Source: JAICUY01 sp963716585 (GTDB lineage Bacteria; Chloroflexota; Limnocylindria; QHBO01). Taken from it: a stretch of 64,000 nucleotides of DNA. The DNA is taken from positions 124,001 to 188,000 of the forward strand of contig CAVQTN010000002.1 of assembly GCA_963716585.1 (NCBI GenBank). The letters are read 5' to 3'. The translations under genes and the position numbers were made by a program. The notes beneath the pieces were generated by a model, which did not search any database, was not told the origin of the DNA, and worked only from the letters and a program-made list of their open reading frames with translations. Each line of letters starts with the position of its first letter. The first letter of the stretch is position 1. Below are positions 28,726 through 37,217 of this stretch, piece after piece.

Positions 28726-30153
28726 CTAGCCGACGAGCTCGGCGGCGAAGTCGCGGAAGGTCGAGACGTAGCGGTCGATATCGGCCTCGCTGTGCTGGAC
28801 CGACAGCGTCCATTGGTCGTCTGGCCCCGGCGGCAGCAGGATGCCGCGGTTGGCAAGGTAGAAGAACGAGGCCGACCACAGCTCGCCGTCGAGGCCGATG
28901 AAGTCGCGGTAGTTCGTCACGCGCTCGGGCGTGAACATGACGCAGCCCTTTGGGCCGACGTTGATCGCGTAGCCGGGCAGGCCGAACTCGGACAGGACGG
29001 CGGCGCAGCCATCGGTCAGGCGCTGGGCCAGGGCGTGGAGCTGCGGATAGACGTCTGCCGTCAGGATGCGGGTCAGCGTGGCGACGCCGGCCGCCATTGA
29101 CAGCGGATTGCCGTTGAAGGTGCCGAGATGCGCGACGCGCGTCGCGCCGCCCGGAATGGTGGTGTGCTCCAGCCCGGTCCCGTTGCCGCCGCCCTCGGGG
29201 AGCGCCTCGATCACGCGCATGACTTCCTCGCGGCCGCCGAAGGCGCCGATCGGGACGCCGCCGCCGATGCTCTTGGCCAGGCAGAACAGATCAGGCTTGA
29301 CGCCGAAGTACTCGTACGCGCCCCCGTAGGCCAGCACCACGCCGGTCTTTACCTCGTCGAAGATGAGGACGGCACCGTGCTCGGTAGCCAGCTCCCGGAC
29401 GCGTTCGAGGAAACCGGGCAGCGGCGGCACGACGCCGATGTTGAACTGGACCGGCTCGATGATGATCGCCGCGATCTCGCCGCGGTGGGCATCGAGGATG
29501 GCGGCCAGCGCATCGGGCTGGTTGTACGGCGCGATGACGGTTTCGGCGACGCGCGAGCGCGGCATGCCGGCCGTCGCCGGCACCGTGTTCGGCGCCTCGG
29601 GCGGACCCATCAGGTCGCGCGGCGGCTGGATGCTGAGCAGCACGTCGTCGTGGTGGCCGTGGTAGCCGCCCTCGAACTTGACGAGCTTCTCGCGGCCGGT
29701 GAAGCCGCGCGCGACCCTGATGGCGTCCATGGTCGCCTCGGTGCCGGAGTTGCTGAAGCGAACGAGGTCGGCGCCAAAACGGCGCTTGATCTCCTCGGCC
29801 AGCACGACGCCGTCCTCGACCGGGAAGGTGTAGCACGTCCCATTCGCAACGCGGTGTTGGAGGACCTCGGCCAGGATCGGGTGCGAGTGGCCGGCGGCGA
29901 GGACGCCGAAGGCCATGTCGAAGTCGATGTACTCGTTACCGTCCGCGTCGGTGATGCGCGAGCCGCGCGCATCGGTCATGAACAGCGGATAGGGATCGTA
30001 GCTCTGGAACGAGCTCGCGACGCCCAGCGGCATGGCCCGCTTCGAGCGCTCGAAGAGCTCGGCGCTGCGAGGCGTGCGCTCCCGGTACGCCGCTTCCTCG
30101 CGCTGCTGAATGGCTGCGAGTCGTGCCCGGTCGATGCCGGTCGAGATCGTCAT
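28726..30153 (-). CDS. Glutamate-1-semialdehyde-aminomutase-like aminotransferase
   Basis: This class III PLP enzyme has 475 residues. It resembles HemL: RAMPLGVASSFQSYDPYPLF, IDFDMAFGVLAAGHSHP, RFSNSGTEATMDAIRVARGFTGR split by frame-spanning motifs, FEGGYHGHHDDVLL, IFDEVKTGVVL and the Lys in LFCLAKSIGGGVPIGAFGG. No other heme genes are near. It follows the dehydrogenase gene after 15 bp, so an amino-acid catabolic role is more likely than heme synthesis. That is inference. Confidence 0.85.
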   Translation of the reverse strand: MTISTGIDRARLAAIQQREEAAYRERTPRSAELFERSKRAMPLGVASSFQSYDPYPLFMTDARGSRITDADGNEYIDFDMAFGVLAAGHSHPILAEVLQHRVANGTCYTFPVEDGVVLAEEIKRRFGADLVRFSNSGTEATMDAIRVARGFTGREKLVKFEGGYHGHHDDVLLSIQPPRDLMGPPEAPNTVPATAGMPRSRVAETVIAPYNQPDALAAILDAHRGEIAAIIIEPVQFNIGVVPPLPGFLERVRELATEHGAVLIFDEVKTGVVLAYGGAYEYFGVKPDLFCLAKSIGGGVPIGAFGGREEVMRVIEALPEGGGNGTGLEHTTIPGGATRVAHLGTFNGNPLSMAAGVATLTRILTADVYPQLHALAQRLTDGCAAVLSEFGLPGYAINVGPKGCVMFTPERVTNYRDFIGLDGELWSASFFYLANRGILLPPGPDDQWTLSVQHSEADIDRYVSTFRDFAAELVG

Positions 30154-30168
30154 CGTTATCGGTCCTTT

Positions 30169-31395
30169 CTAACTGGGCGTGTGCGCCCCGGGCTCCATCT
30201 CGACCATGCCGTGGTGGATGCCGTATCGGTCGAGAAGAGCGAGGTACGGGTCGGGATCGAATGGTTCGGGGCCGAGCACGCCGCTCCCCTTCCAGACGCC
30301 GGAGCTGAGCAGCTCCATGGCGATCACCGGGTTGAAGCCGGTCTGCCAGGCGACCGCCTGCAGGCCGTGGTCCTGCCACGTTCGTGCGGCATCGGTCATC
30401 TGGTACAGGAAGACCTCGCGAGGCTTGCCATCCTTGCGGCCGATGACCCAGGTGCCGACGATCGCGCGGCCGACCATCCTGTCGCCGACCTTCGCCGGGT
30501 CCGGGGTGATGGCAGCCAGGACGTCGCGCGGCGCGACCTCCACGCCCTTGACGTTGACGCGATCGGTGCGGTCCATGCCAAGCGCGTGGATCGTCTTCAG
30601 CTTGTCGATGAAGTCGCTGCCCAGCGCGTACTTGAAGGTGACCTTCTTGGCATCGATGTAGCGCGGCACGAGCAGGACCTCCTCGTGCTCGACGTTGACG
30701 CACTCGACCGGCCCGATGCCCTCGGGGAACGGGAACAGCTCCGGCGCGCTGAACGGCGCCGTGGTGTGCCATTCGCCTTGTTCCCACACCACGGGCGGAT
30801 TCAGGCACTCCTCGATGGTGGTCCAGATGCTGAACACCGGCGCGAAGTCGTAGCCCTCGATGCGCAGGTCGCCGCCGTCGCGCACGTGCACCTCGTCGAT
30901 CTCGTCGAAGAGGTGCTTGTTGGCGTACGCGGCGAAAACATCGGTCAGGCCGGGGTCCATGCCCATGCCCAGCAGCGCGAGCCTTCCGCTGCGTGCCCAT
31001 TGCTCCATCATCGCGAACTGCTCGTCACCCAGCTTCAGGCCGGGCTTCTGGAACGGCTGCGCCGCGTCGGGCTTGGACAGGCTGGTGGCCATGTCCATGT
31101 AGTTCGTCTCCGCCGCCAGCGCTGCCCGGAAGATGGGCATCACGAACTGCGGATCGACCGCATTCATGACCAGGTCGGACCGATGCTGGCGCACGAGCTT
31201 GACGAGCTGCTGCTCGTTGCCCGCATCGGCCTGGACGGCGATGACGCGTTCGGGCTGGCCGATGGTCTGCGCCACGGCGGTCGCGCGGTCCAGATCGTAG
31301 TCGGCGATCACCATCTGCTCGCACCAGTCGCGCTGAGCGGTGAGCCTGGCGATGGCCTCGCCGACTGTGCCGGCACCAAGGAGGAGGATGCGCAT
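30169..31395 (-). CDS. Saccharopine-dehydrogenase-like oxidoreductase
   Basis: The protein has 408 residues with an N-terminal Rossmann fold (MRILLLGAGTVGEAIARL) and a saccharopine-dehydrogenase C-domain (MGMDPGLTDVFAAYANKHLF, YDFAPVFSIWTTIEECL). Relatives include lysine 6-dehydrogenase and carboxynorspermidine synthase; the exact reaction cannot be read. GGAG lies about 9 bp before the ATG at 31395. It is followed by the class III aminotransferase and preceded by the palindrome-rich spacer. Confidence 0.85.
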   Translation of the reverse strand: MRILLLGAGTVGEAIARLTAQRDWCEQMVIADYDLDRATAVAQTIGQPERVIAVQADAGNEQQLVKLVRQHRSDLVMNAVDPQFVMPIFRAALAAETNYMDMATSLSKPDAAQPFQKPGLKLGDEQFAMMEQWARSGRLALLGMGMDPGLTDVFAAYANKHLFDEIDEVHVRDGGDLRIEGYDFAPVFSIWTTIEECLNPPVVWEQGEWHTTAPFSAPELFPFPEGIGPVECVNVEHEEVLLVPRYIDAKKVTFKYALGSDFIDKLKTIHALGMDRTDRVNVKGVEVAPRDVLAAITPDPAKVGDRMVGRAIVGTWVIGRKDGKPREVFLYQMTDAARTWQDHGLQAVAWQTGFNPVIAMELLSSGVWKGSGVLGPEPFDPDPYLALLDRYGIHHGMVEMEPGAHTPS

Positions 31396-31809
31396 GAGGT
31401 CTGCTCCGCTGCGTGTTCCGACGTGTTCGACGGGTTTCGACGAAGGCACACGTCTGCGCAACAGGATCTCGGTGCCGATGCCGCGCTGTGTTGCGCGGTT
31501 CGGCGTCAAAGGTAGCACGAGCCCGCGGTCCCGGCCAGTCCTGAGTCTGAGCTGACTCAGCGGTACCGGCAGTCCTGAGTCTGAGCTGACTCAAATGACG
31601 GTGAGCCGGCGCCTGTCGTGCGGATCAGTCGCCAGGCGACTCAAATCGACCGATTTGACGATGAAACGGGCGCAGATCTGCCCGTTTGAGTCGCCAGGCG
31701 CATCGACAGCAGGTGAGCCAGCGGTTGTCAGTCGTTTGAGTCTGTCAGTGACTCAGGCGCGAGACCGGGGCCGCCCGACCACGACGGAGTGGCGGCTGAC
31801 GGCCATCGG
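31396..31809. repeat. Non-coding spacer with five TGAGTC palindromes and two hairpins
   Basis: No gene is seen in these 414 bp. Palindromes of the TGAGTC/GACTCA family lie at 31541-31560, 31575-31593 (the two in a 34-bp tandem unit), 31625-31643, 31685-31700 (partial) and 31737-31755. Two other perfect dyads occur: TCAAATCG/CGATTTGA at 31641-31658 and AAACGGGC/GCCCGTTT at 31664-31687. The region follows the aldehyde dehydrogenase stop and lies upstream of the dehydrogenase gene. Confidence 0.8.
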
Positions 31810-33255
31810 TCAGTCGACGATCTTGGCCATCACGTGCTTGACGATGGTGTAGTCCTCGATCGAGTAGCTGCTCATGTCCTTGCCGTAGCCCGACTGGCCG
31901 AAGCCGCCGTGCGGCATCTCCGACGCCATGGTCAGGTGGTCGTTGATCCAGACCGTGCCGTAGCGCAGCGCCTTGGCCGCCCGCAGCGCGCGCTTGATGT
32001 CCTTCGTCCAGACCGATGCCGCCAGGCCGTACGGCACGCCATTCGCCCAGCGGATGCCCTCCGCCTCGTCGCTGAAGCGCTGAACCGTGACGACCGGCCC
32101 GAAGACCTCGTTCTGCACGATCTCGGCGTCCTGGGCAACGCCGGCGACGACCGATGGGCGATAGAAGAAGCCGCGGTCGCCGAACGACTCGCCGCCGGTC
32201 GCCACCTCGGCACCGTACCCGCGCGCACGCTCCACGAAGCCGGCGACGCGCTCTCGCTGAGCCGCTGAAACCAGCGGGCCCATGTCGAGATCGGCGTCCG
32301 ACGCCGGATCGCCGACCTTGAGCGACTCGACCGCCGGAACCAGCGCCTCAAGCGCGCGCTCGTAGCCGTCGCCCATGGCGATGATGCGCGTCGCCGCGGT
32401 GCAGTCCTGGCCCGAGTTGAAGAACCCGGCGAGCTTGATCGTCTCGGCCAGGGCGTCCATGTCGGCATCGTCGAAGACGAGCACCGGTGCCTTGCCGCCG
32501 AGCTCCAGGTGCACGCGTTTGACCGTCTGCGCAGCGGCGGCGGCAATCTCGCGGCCGGTCGCCGTGTCGCCGGTCAGCGAGACCATGTCGACCTGCGGAT
32601 GGGTGATCAACCGATGCCCCACCGACTCGCCCGGCCCGGTCACCACGTTGAGGACACCCTTCGGGAAGATGTCGGCGGCCAGCTCCGCGAGGCGAATGGC
32701 CGAGAGTGGCGTCATGGAGGCTGGCTTGAGGATCACCGTGCAGCCGGCCGCCAGCGCCGGGCCGAGCTTCCAGATGGCCATCATCAGCGGGTAGTTCCAG
32801 GGAGCCACCTGCCCGACAACCCCCGCGGGCTCGCGGCGGATCATGGAGGTGTGGGTGCTGACATACTCCCCGGCCGCCCTGCCCTCCACGACGCGGGCGG
32901 CACCCGCGAAGAAGCGCACGTTGTCGACGCTGAACTCGACGTCGAAGTCGGCGGTGCCTTTCGGCTTGCCGACGTTGGCCTGCTCCAGGGCGGAGAGCGT
33001 GGCGGTATCGCGCTCGATCGCATCGGCGAAGGCGTACAGCGCCTTCGATCGCTCGGCGGGCGTCGTCTGCGACCAGGTCTCGAATGCGGCGCGTGCGGCG
33101 GCAACGGCCCGGTCGACGTCGCCGGCGTCGCCACGCGGGACCTGCGCGATCTCCTCCTCGGTGGCCGGGTTGATGACGGTCGCGGTTTCGCCGCTGGCCG
33201 CATCGGTCCAGTCACCGTCGATGAACATGCGATTTCGGATAGCGGTGAGCGTCAT
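31810..33255 (-). CDS. Aldehyde dehydrogenase (aminobutyraldehyde/betaine-aldehyde type)
   Basis: This NAD(P)-dependent dehydrogenase has 481 residues. The catalytic Glu is in LELGGKAPVLVF, the catalytic Cys in FFNSGQDCTAATR, and the cofactor loop in SLTGDTATGREIA. The opening RMFIDGDWTDAASGET and the close GGFGQSGYGKDMSSYSIEDY match gamma-aminobutyraldehyde/betaine-aldehyde dehydrogenases. It would oxidise the product of the amine aminotransferases. The ATG at 33255 follows GAGG. Confidence 0.92.
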   Translation of the reverse strand: MTLTAIRNRMFIDGDWTDAASGETATVINPATEEEIAQVPRGDAGDVDRAVAAARAAFETWSQTTPAERSKALYAFADAIERDTATLSALEQANVGKPKGTADFDVEFSVDNVRFFAGAARVVEGRAAGEYVSTHTSMIRREPAGVVGQVAPWNYPLMMAIWKLGPALAAGCTVILKPASMTPLSAIRLAELAADIFPKGVLNVVTGPGESVGHRLITHPQVDMVSLTGDTATGREIAAAAAQTVKRVHLELGGKAPVLVFDDADMDALAETIKLAGFFNSGQDCTAATRIIAMGDGYERALEALVPAVESLKVGDPASDADLDMGPLVSAAQRERVAGFVERARGYGAEVATGGESFGDRGFFYRPSVVAGVAQDAEIVQNEVFGPVVTVQRFSDEAEGIRWANGVPYGLAASVWTKDIKRALRAAKALRYGTVWINDHLTMASEMPHGGFGQSGYGKDMSSYSIEDYTIVKHVMAKIVD

Positions 33256-33298
33256 CACCAACCTCGCGGCTGCGCGGGACCCCCCAGATGCGCCAATC

Positions 33299-33889
33299 CT
33301 AGCCCAACGGCTCCTCGACGAAGGCAGCCAGGACCGATGCGGGCACCGGCACCAACGGAGGTCGCGGCGTCGCCTGGGCCCGCGAATCCTCCGGCTCCAG
33401 CTCGAGGCGCTGCGCCAGCCAGGGAACACAGCGTCTCCCCTGGCAGACGCCGAAGGCGACGCGCGTCGCTCGCTTCAGCTGGTCGACGGTTTCCCAACCG
33501 TTCGCGACGGCCCGATACACCACGTCCGCGGCGACCCCCCGGCAGGCGCAGGCAAGGTGCTCGAGCTCGCCAAGGGTCGCCACCACGCCGGATCCGGCCA
33601 GCAGCGCTTCCAGGCGACCGTCGCTCGCCTCGACGTTGAGCTGCCTGGCGCGGATCTCGTATGGCGTGACGGTCACGTCATCGAACCCGGCCGCGCGTAC
33701 CACGTAGGCGTCGTCCTGCGGCCATGCGTCGAAGACCGTCGCGCCGCTGACGTCGGGCAGGTCGCCGTCGACGATCCGCAGCACCTCCACGGTCCGCCGC
33801 TCCACCGGGCGAATGACGAGCGGCCTGTGGTCCGGGGCGCGGAGCCGCTCCCAGACGGGAAGCCGCGCGCTCGGGGGGTTGCTCGTCAT
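33299..33889 (-). CDS. BFD-type [2Fe-2S] domain protein
   Basis: The 196-residue protein has an N-terminal half without a clear family and a C-terminal BFD-like [2Fe-2S] domain: CACRGVAADVVYRAVANGW, then FGVCQGRRCVPWL, giving the Cys-X-Cys and Cys-X4-Cys ligands. Such domains occur in sarcosine/octopine oxidase and hydrogen-cyanide-synthase subunits, where they pass electrons from amine oxidation. A free-standing form is unusual. GGAGA lies before the ATG at 33889. Just upstream is a two-palindrome module (33907-33973). Confidence 0.75.
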   Translation of the reverse strand: MTSNPPSARLPVWERLRAPDHRPLVIRPVERRTVEVLRIVDGDLPDVSGATVFDAWPQDDAYVVRAAGFDDVTVTPYEIRARQLNVEASDGRLEALLAGSGVVATLGELEHLACACRGVAADVVYRAVANGWETVDQLKRATRVAFGVCQGRRCVPWLAQRLELEPEDSRAQATPRPPLVPVPASVLAAFVEEPLG

Positions 33890-33906
33890 CGCATTCTCCG
33901 CCACAT

Positions 33907-33973
33907 ACTCACCGGGCGGGTGATCGGTGCTTTGGCGACCCCCGGGTGGCTCCATGTCACTCGCCCGGTGGGT
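33907..33973. repeat. Two-palindrome module, copy 1
   Basis: ACTCACCGGGCGGGTGA (33907-33923) and TCACTCGCCCGGTGGGT (33957-33973) lie 50 bp apart, start to start, and are near inverted copies of each other. The same pair with 49-bp spacing occurs at 45524-45591. Here it sits immediately upstream of the BFD protein gene. Confidence 0.65.
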
Positions 33974-34085
33974 AATCCATGCGTGGCGCCGGTGGTATGT
34001 CGGTCGGAGCCGCGCCTTTCACCCATCTGACGAGTAGATGACGAATTGCGGCCGACCCGCGCGGCCGCATCGGTCGAGAAACGCA

Positions 34086-34589
34086 TCACTCGGCCGCCAG
34101 GCGGCGATAGCCGGAGCCGAACCAGATCAGCGGCTCGACGCCCTCCTCGTGGCCGGCCGCCACGATCTCGCCGATGAAGATGGTGTGGTCGCCGCCGTCG
34201 TGCCGGTCGACCAGGCGGCAGTCGAAGAAGGCGATGGCACCCTCGAGGATGGGTGAGCCGGTCTCGGCCTCATGCCACTGGGCGTCGCAGAAGCGCTTGA
34301 GCTTGGTGGCGGTGGTGGGCTGCGCGAAGCAGGTCGCCAGCTCCTGTTGCCCATCGGACAGGACCGATGCTGCGAACGAATGGCTCTGCACGATCGCCTG
34401 GTGCGTCTCCGATTGGCGGTTGATGCTGGCCATCATCAGCGGCGGATCGATGCTGACCGATGCGATGGCGTTGGCGGTCATGCCCGCCAGCAATGGCCCG
34501 TATCGGGCCGCGACGACCGTCACTCCGGTGGCGAAGCGCGCCATCATGTCACGCAGGCGGCGCCCCTCTGGCGTGCTGTCGAGGGTCAT
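34086..34589 (-). CDS. Flavin reductase-like domain protein
   Basis: This 167-residue protein is of the FMN-binding split-barrel flavin reductase class: MARFATGVTVVAARYGPLLAGMTANAIASVSIDPP, then HSFAASVLSDGQQELA, read here as separate family motifs across the first 80 residues. It would supply reduced flavin to an oxygenase or act as a FMN/F420 reductase. It follows the D-aminopeptidase gene by 13 bp. Confidence 0.88.
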   Translation of the reverse strand: MTLDSTPEGRRLRDMMARFATGVTVVAARYGPLLAGMTANAIASVSIDPPLMMASINRQSETHQAIVQSHSFAASVLSDGQQELATCFAQPTTATKLKRFCDAQWHEAETGSPILEGAIAFFDCRLVDRHDGGDHTIFIGEIVAAGHEEGVEPLIWFGSGYRRLAAE

Positions 34590-34602
34590 GCTCAGCGCAG
34601 GC

Positions 34603-35451
34603 TCAGCTCAGAGGAACGTTCGCCAGCCGGAAGCAGCTGACGAACCAGCGGTACAGCGTGTCGGCGTCGTCCGCCCCGAAGGCCACGGTTCGTGGACCAA
34701 TCCGCTCCACGCCCGGCGGGGTAGCGGCGAAATCGGCCATCACCGGCTGGTGGAAGTCGATCTCACAGGTCATCGGCGCGTTGCGCACGTATGGCGGCAT
34801 CTCCTCGAGGCGCCCCAACGCGCGCTCGACGCCCTCGCGGATGGCGGCCCGCGCCCGCTCGGGCGACAGCGACTCGGCCAGGTGCGCCCCCAGCGCGCGC
34901 TTGACCACCACGCGCTCGGCCCAGGGCAGCAGCTGGGCGATCTCGCCGGCGAGCGCGTCGTCGCCGCTCACCAGCGCCACCGGCACGCCGAACTGGCCGA
35001 GCCGCAGCGCGTTGACGCCGGCCTCGTTGTGCGGCACGCCATCGATCCGCAGCTCGGCGATCGTCCGCGACGAGTAGGTGTGACCGATGACCCCGGTCGG
35101 GTGGCCGGCCCCGGCGTGATAGCCAATGAAGATCGCGGCGTCGAATCCTTCGCCGCCGGCCGCGCCGACGCCCTCCGTCATCGAGTAGGGCTTGTCGCCG
35201 ATCAGCAGCCGAGCCGCGGGATGCAGGTCCTCGGCGCGCAGGTTGCGCATCTGCCAGTGGCTGTCGTTGACCACGATCTCGGTGGCGCCGGCCGCCAGCG
35301 CTCCCTCGATGGCCGCGTTCGTCTCGCCGGCCATCAGCGCGCGGCTGCGGTCGTAGTCGGCGCGGTCGCTCCCGCCAACGCCGAACACGGTCTGCGCCGG
35401 GTGCGAGATCCCGGCGAGCCCTTCCATGTCGACCGAAACGTAGACGCGCAT
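34603..35451 (-). CDS. D-aminopeptidase of the M55 (DppA) family
   Basis: The enzyme has 282 residues. Zinc ligands of Bacillus DppA are conserved: Asp8 and Glu10 in SVDMEGLAG, His65 in VNDSHW, His112 in FIGYHAGAG and Glu143 in HNEAGVNALR. The family hydrolyses D-amino-acid dipeptides and makes ring-shaped decamers. It starts directly at the stop of the small upstream gene and is followed by the flavin reductase. It fits the peptide and amine scavenging theme of the region. Confidence 0.92.
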   Translation of the reverse strand: MRVYVSVDMEGLAGISHPAQTVFGVGGSDRADYDRSRALMAGETNAAIEGALAAGATEIVVNDSHWQMRNLRAEDLHPAARLLIGDKPYSMTEGVGAAGGEGFDAAIFIGYHAGAGHPTGVIGHTYSSRTIAELRIDGVPHNEAGVNALRLGQFGVPVALVSGDDALAGEIAQLLPWAERVVVKRALGAHLAESLSPERARAAIREGVERALGRLEEMPPYVRNAPMTCEIDFHQPVMADFAATPPGVERIGPRTVAFGADDADTLYRWFVSCFRLANVPLS

Positions 35452-35760
35452 CTAGCGGTACCGCTCCAGCTTCTCCAGGATCGCGTTGGCCGTGGCCCAG
35501 TCATCGGCGCTCGGCTGCTCTCCGCGGTGGAGGTGCATCAGCGGGACGGCGTTCCAGCACGGCCCGTCCTCGCGGGGGATGTGGATCGTCATGTCGCCGC
35601 GATCCAGCAGCGCGGTCAGCGTGGCACCCCGCTCCCCGCCCTTGGCCAGGGCGTGGTCCAGGTTGCGTGCGAACTCCTCGGGCGGCCCGAACTCCAGGCC
35701 GATCCGCATGGCGATGATCCCGCTCTCGGGCGGCAGGATGGGCCGCGTCCCGGGAGCCAT
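35452..35760 (-). CDS. Small uncharacterised protein upstream of the D-aminopeptidase
   Basis: The 102-residue product shows no family I recognise. The C-terminal half, after about residue 55 (MTIHIPREDGPCWNAVPLMHLHRG), looks like a compact alpha/beta domain. Its stop abuts the ATG of the M55 peptidase with no gap, and its start lies 4 bp after the upstream membrane protein, so it is operonic. Function unknown. Confidence 0.6.
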   Translation of the reverse strand: MAPGTRPILPPESGIIAMRIGLEFGPPEEFARNLDHALAKGGERGATLTALLDRGDMTIHIPREDGPCWNAVPLMHLHRGEQPSADDWATANAILEKLERYR

Positions 35761-35764
35761 CGGG

Positions 35765-36206
35765 CTAGCCGATCACGCCCAGGCTCCTGAAGAGCCAGCT
35801 GAAAAAGGTGAGGCTGCCCAGGATGGCGAACGCGACGATGACCACCAGCAGCAGCATGCCCACGGCGCCCGCCCATTGCGGCAGCGACGCCAGCCCGGTA
35901 CGTGGCGGCCGCAGCGAGCCCTGGGTCAGCCAGATCGCCAGGGCGTCGCCGTCGATGCGCATCTCGCTGCGCTCGTCGAGCGGGATGAGCACCAGCCGAT
36001 CGTCCGTCGACCTCGGCAGTGAGCAGCGCACGGGGCTGGTCTCCTTTGCGCACAAGCACGGCGTGATCGCCGTTGCTGTTGGTGAGCGGAGCCGCCTCGA
36101 GCCGGCGGCTGCGTCCCAGCGGGAAGTGGCGGAAGTTCGATCGGCTCCACGCTGCGATGGTAGCAGCCGCCCTTTCCCGGTCCGCGCGGCTCGCAGCACG
36201 AGTCAA
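35765..36206 (-). CDS. Tail-anchored small membrane protein (frameshifted)
   Basis: The N-terminal part reads FRHFPLGRSRRLEAAPLTNS...AVLVRKGDQPRALLTAEVD in one frame, and continues after one extra base near 36005 as DDRLVLIPLDERSEMRIDGD and a C-terminal helix GAVGMLLLVVIVAFAILGSL. The span is one over a multiple of three. The protein would have a soluble domain anchored by its C-terminus. Family unknown. The only ATG in frame (36206) lies within the terminal repeat of the 125-bp element, so the true start is uncertain. Confidence 0.55.
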
Positions 36207-36314
36207 TGCGGGAAGAAGACGGGGCCCCTTACCGGTTCATGGCGCCCCACGAGCCGAATCGGAAGGAGATGCCCCAGCTCGGGCCTTCGTTCCCGCACTG
36301 GCTCCCACCACGAG
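36190..36314. repeat. 125-bp element with terminal inverted repeats, copy 1
   Basis: The ends, 36190-36214 and 36290-36314, are about 25-bp inverted repeats containing GAGTCAATGCGGGAA and TTCCCGCACTGGCTC. The centre has ATCGGAAGGAGATGCC at offset 68. Copy 2 (45750-45874) has the same length, ends and central motif at the same offset. The element abuts the stop codon of the LLM oxidoreductase. It may be a MITE-like mobile repeat or a structured 3'-UTR RNA. Confidence 0.75.
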
Positions 36315-37217
36315 TCAAGGCGATTGGAACTGCTCGACGACCGCCGCCAGACGCTCGATGCTGTCGACCGTGATCGGATCCAGCACCAGCTGCACATGGC
36401 TCACGCCGGCATCGGCGAACGACGCCAGCGCCTCGGCGAGCGCGGCGGGATCCGAGGCGATCGCCTCGATGGGGGCCGCGCCGAATGCCGTTCGACGCCC
36501 GACCGCGTCCGGGAAGGAGACGAGCAGGGCAGCCGTGCGCTGCACCTCGGACGGGTCGCGGCCAACCGCCTCGCACGCGGCGTCGACGGTGTCGCGCAGC
36601 GCCAGGTAGCCGGCCAGTGAGTTGCCGAACCACGAATACCAGCAGTTCCAGGCGTCCACGTGGGGAAGCGTGATCCGCAGCATCCGCTCGCCCAGGGAAC
36701 CGACCATCAGCGGCGGCCCGTGCGGCCGCGGGCCGGACGGCAGGAGCGTGCAGTCGAGCGCGGTGTAGAACTCGCCGCTGAAGTCAACGTGCCCGTCGCG
36801 CAGCAGCCCGCGGATGATGGTGAACGCCTCTTCGAATCGGCTCACGCGACGGTCGAACGGAACCCCGTAGGCGCGGTACTCGACCTCGTTCCAGCCGGCG
36901 CCCAGGCCCAGGATCAGCCGGCCACCACTGATCTCGTCGAGCGTCGCGGCCTGCTTGGCGAGCAGCGCCGGGTTGTGGAAGCTGGTGCAGGCGACGAGCG
37001 GGCCGATCTCAACGCGCTGGGTCACCGCGGCGAGCGCCGACATCAGCGACCAGGCCTCCCACGGGCCGCGCTCGTCGCCATCCTCGTATCGGTACAGCAG
37101 GTGCTCGCCGACCCACACCGAGTCGAGCCCGATGCCTTCGGCCGCCAGGGCCATGGCGCGCAGCTCTGGCCAGTGCGCCACGCGCTCGACTTCGGGAAGC
37201 TGCACGCCGACCTTCAC
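36315..37217 (-). CDS. LLM-class F420-dependent oxidoreductase
   Basis: This 300-residue TIM-barrel enzyme belongs to the luciferase-like family. Motifs are MKVGVQLPEVERV, LDSVWVGEHLLY, LVACTSFHNPALLAKQAATL, LGLGAGWNEVEYRAYG and, near the end, HVQLVLDPITVDSIERL. It probably uses deazaflavin F420 to reduce or oxidise a small molecule; substrate unknown. It overlaps the YcaQ-like gene by ATGA. Its stop is followed at once by the 125-bp element. Confidence 0.88.
   Translation of the reverse strand: MKVGVQLPEVERVAHWPELRAMALAAEGIGLDSVWVGEHLLYRYEDGDERGPWEAWSLMSALAAVTQRVEIGPLVACTSFHNPALLAKQAATLDEISGGRLILGLGAGWNEVEYRAYGVPFDRRVSRFEEAFTIIRGLLRDGHVDFSGEFYTALDCTLLPSGPRPHGPPLMVGSLGERMLRITLPHVDAWNCWYSWFGNSLAGYLALRDTVDAACEAVGRDPSEVQRTAALLVSFPDAVGRRTAFGAAPIEAIASDPAALAEALASFADAGVSHVQLVLDPITVDSIERLAAVVEQFQSP

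Noticed and set aside
29128..31515. Plus-strand open frame of 795 codons opposite the aminotransferase and dehydrogenase
   Set aside because: No domain; the minus strand encodes clear PLP and Rossmann motifs.
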